NCBI GenBank assembly: GCA_946699065.1
Contig: CAMPDV010000878.1
Coordinates: 62,001 to 126,000, forward strand
Direction of reading: 5' to 3'
DNA: 64,000 bases
DNA from: Loxodes magnus
Taxonomy: Eukaryota; Ciliophora; Karyorelictea; Loxodida; Loxodidae
In this document: positions 63,635-64,000 of the stretch, one piece after another
Layout: each line of letters starts with the position of its first letter
Position numbering within the stretch: position 1 is the first letter of the stretch
Translations under genes and position numbers: made by a program
The notes under the pieces: model-generated
What the model saw: the letters and a program-made list of their open reading frames with translations, nothing else
Told to the model about the DNA's origin: nothing
The model's database searches: none

Positions 63635-64000
63635 TCAATAGGCTGACCACGGTTGATTAAAATATTATTGGTAGTCATCCCCATATTCTTGAATTTCTTC
63701 GTCAGGATCAATTTCTTCTATTACATACATTCCGGTGGAGACTTAGACCTTCTTTACTACTGGAATCTTGTTCCAATCTCAGTCTTTGCCGAATATAAGT
63801 CTGGTTCTTCTCTCCTAAGCATTAACAATGTCTTCCAGAAGCTGATCTCCATTGTAAAATTTCTAAATATTTTTCCATTTGCAGTGCAGTAAAGTTTAGT
63901 CATTTTGTTCTAAATTTTTTAGTTTTCTAATTTTTATTTAAATTGGAATTTTCTACCGTTTTTATATAAATATCCTATGTTAAAACATTAGAAACATCTT
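63635..64000 (-). pseudogene. Gag-like gene C-terminal part, unit C (cut by window)
   Basis: C-terminal part of the Gag-like gene, ending at TGA 63637-63635. It shares the 1-nt T-run deletion of unit B near 63960, but at 63773-63775 has TGG like unit A. It runs off the window end. Confidence 0.45.

Larger units (their letters stand above)
56920..64000 (+). repeat. 17.5 kb tandem unit C (cut by window end)
   Basis: Third head-to-tail copy, the first 7.1 kb of it. It starts at TAGGTATTAAATTTCC at 56920 and matches A and B in order as far as the Gag-like gene. It retains an ATTAAGGTTT insertion near 60075, also found in the left inverted arm but missing from A and B. Confidence 0.9.

Noticed and set aside
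1-64000. CRISPR arrays, rRNA genes, telomere repeats, reverse transcriptase or transposase catalytic motifs
   Set aside because: Looked for on both strands by eye and not found.

Overview
The window is very AT-rich ciliate nuclear DNA. Open frames recognisable by zinc fingers and other motifs are full of in-frame TAA and TAG. Two near-identical copies of one gene swap TAA for CAA at the same codon, so UAR is read as glutamine. Genes end at TGA. Several otherwise unbroken frames also contain internal TGA codons where tryptophan fits, and one codon is TGG in two copies and TGA in a third. That is the ambiguous code known in karyorelict ciliates (UAR = Gln, UGA = Trp and also the only stop). The alternative is a Tetrahymena-like ciliate (UGA = stop only) whose mobile-element genes have decayed by TGG-to-TGA changes. 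I favour the first reading but cannot prove it here.

Layout. At 272-2405 lies a diverged, frameshifted paralogue of a five-finger C2H2 zinc-finger gene. At 3165-7057 and 21660-25562 are two inverted 3.9 kb arms, each with a complete copy of that gene. The 14.6 kb between them is mostly AT desert. It holds two copies of a GC-richer 290 bp dispersed repeat (a third is at 2407-2697), a Gag-like gene (12771-13652) and a structured island at 18.4-18.9 kb. From 21894 to the end of the window a 17.5 kb unit is repeated head to tail: unit A 21894-39413, unit B 39414-56919, unit C 56920 to beyond 64000.

Each unit carries the zinc-finger gene (+), an initiator tRNA-Met gene (+), and on the minus strand a Gag-like fragment, a 147-codon coil-rich gene, a Gag-like gene with CCHC knuckles and a 685-codon gene ending in a RING finger. 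These are followed by a decayed Gag-like gene (+) and a 248-codon gene of unknown function (-). The copies differ by scattered substitutions and small indels shared in a patchwork, which suggests conversion between units.

How the genes relate. The coiled-coil plus zinc-knuckle genes resemble Gag or ORF1 proteins of retroelements, but I found no reverse transcriptase, integrase or transposase. The tandem array triplicates the initiator tRNA gene. The unit junction supplies a new in-frame ATG to the 5'-truncated zinc-finger copies in units B and C.
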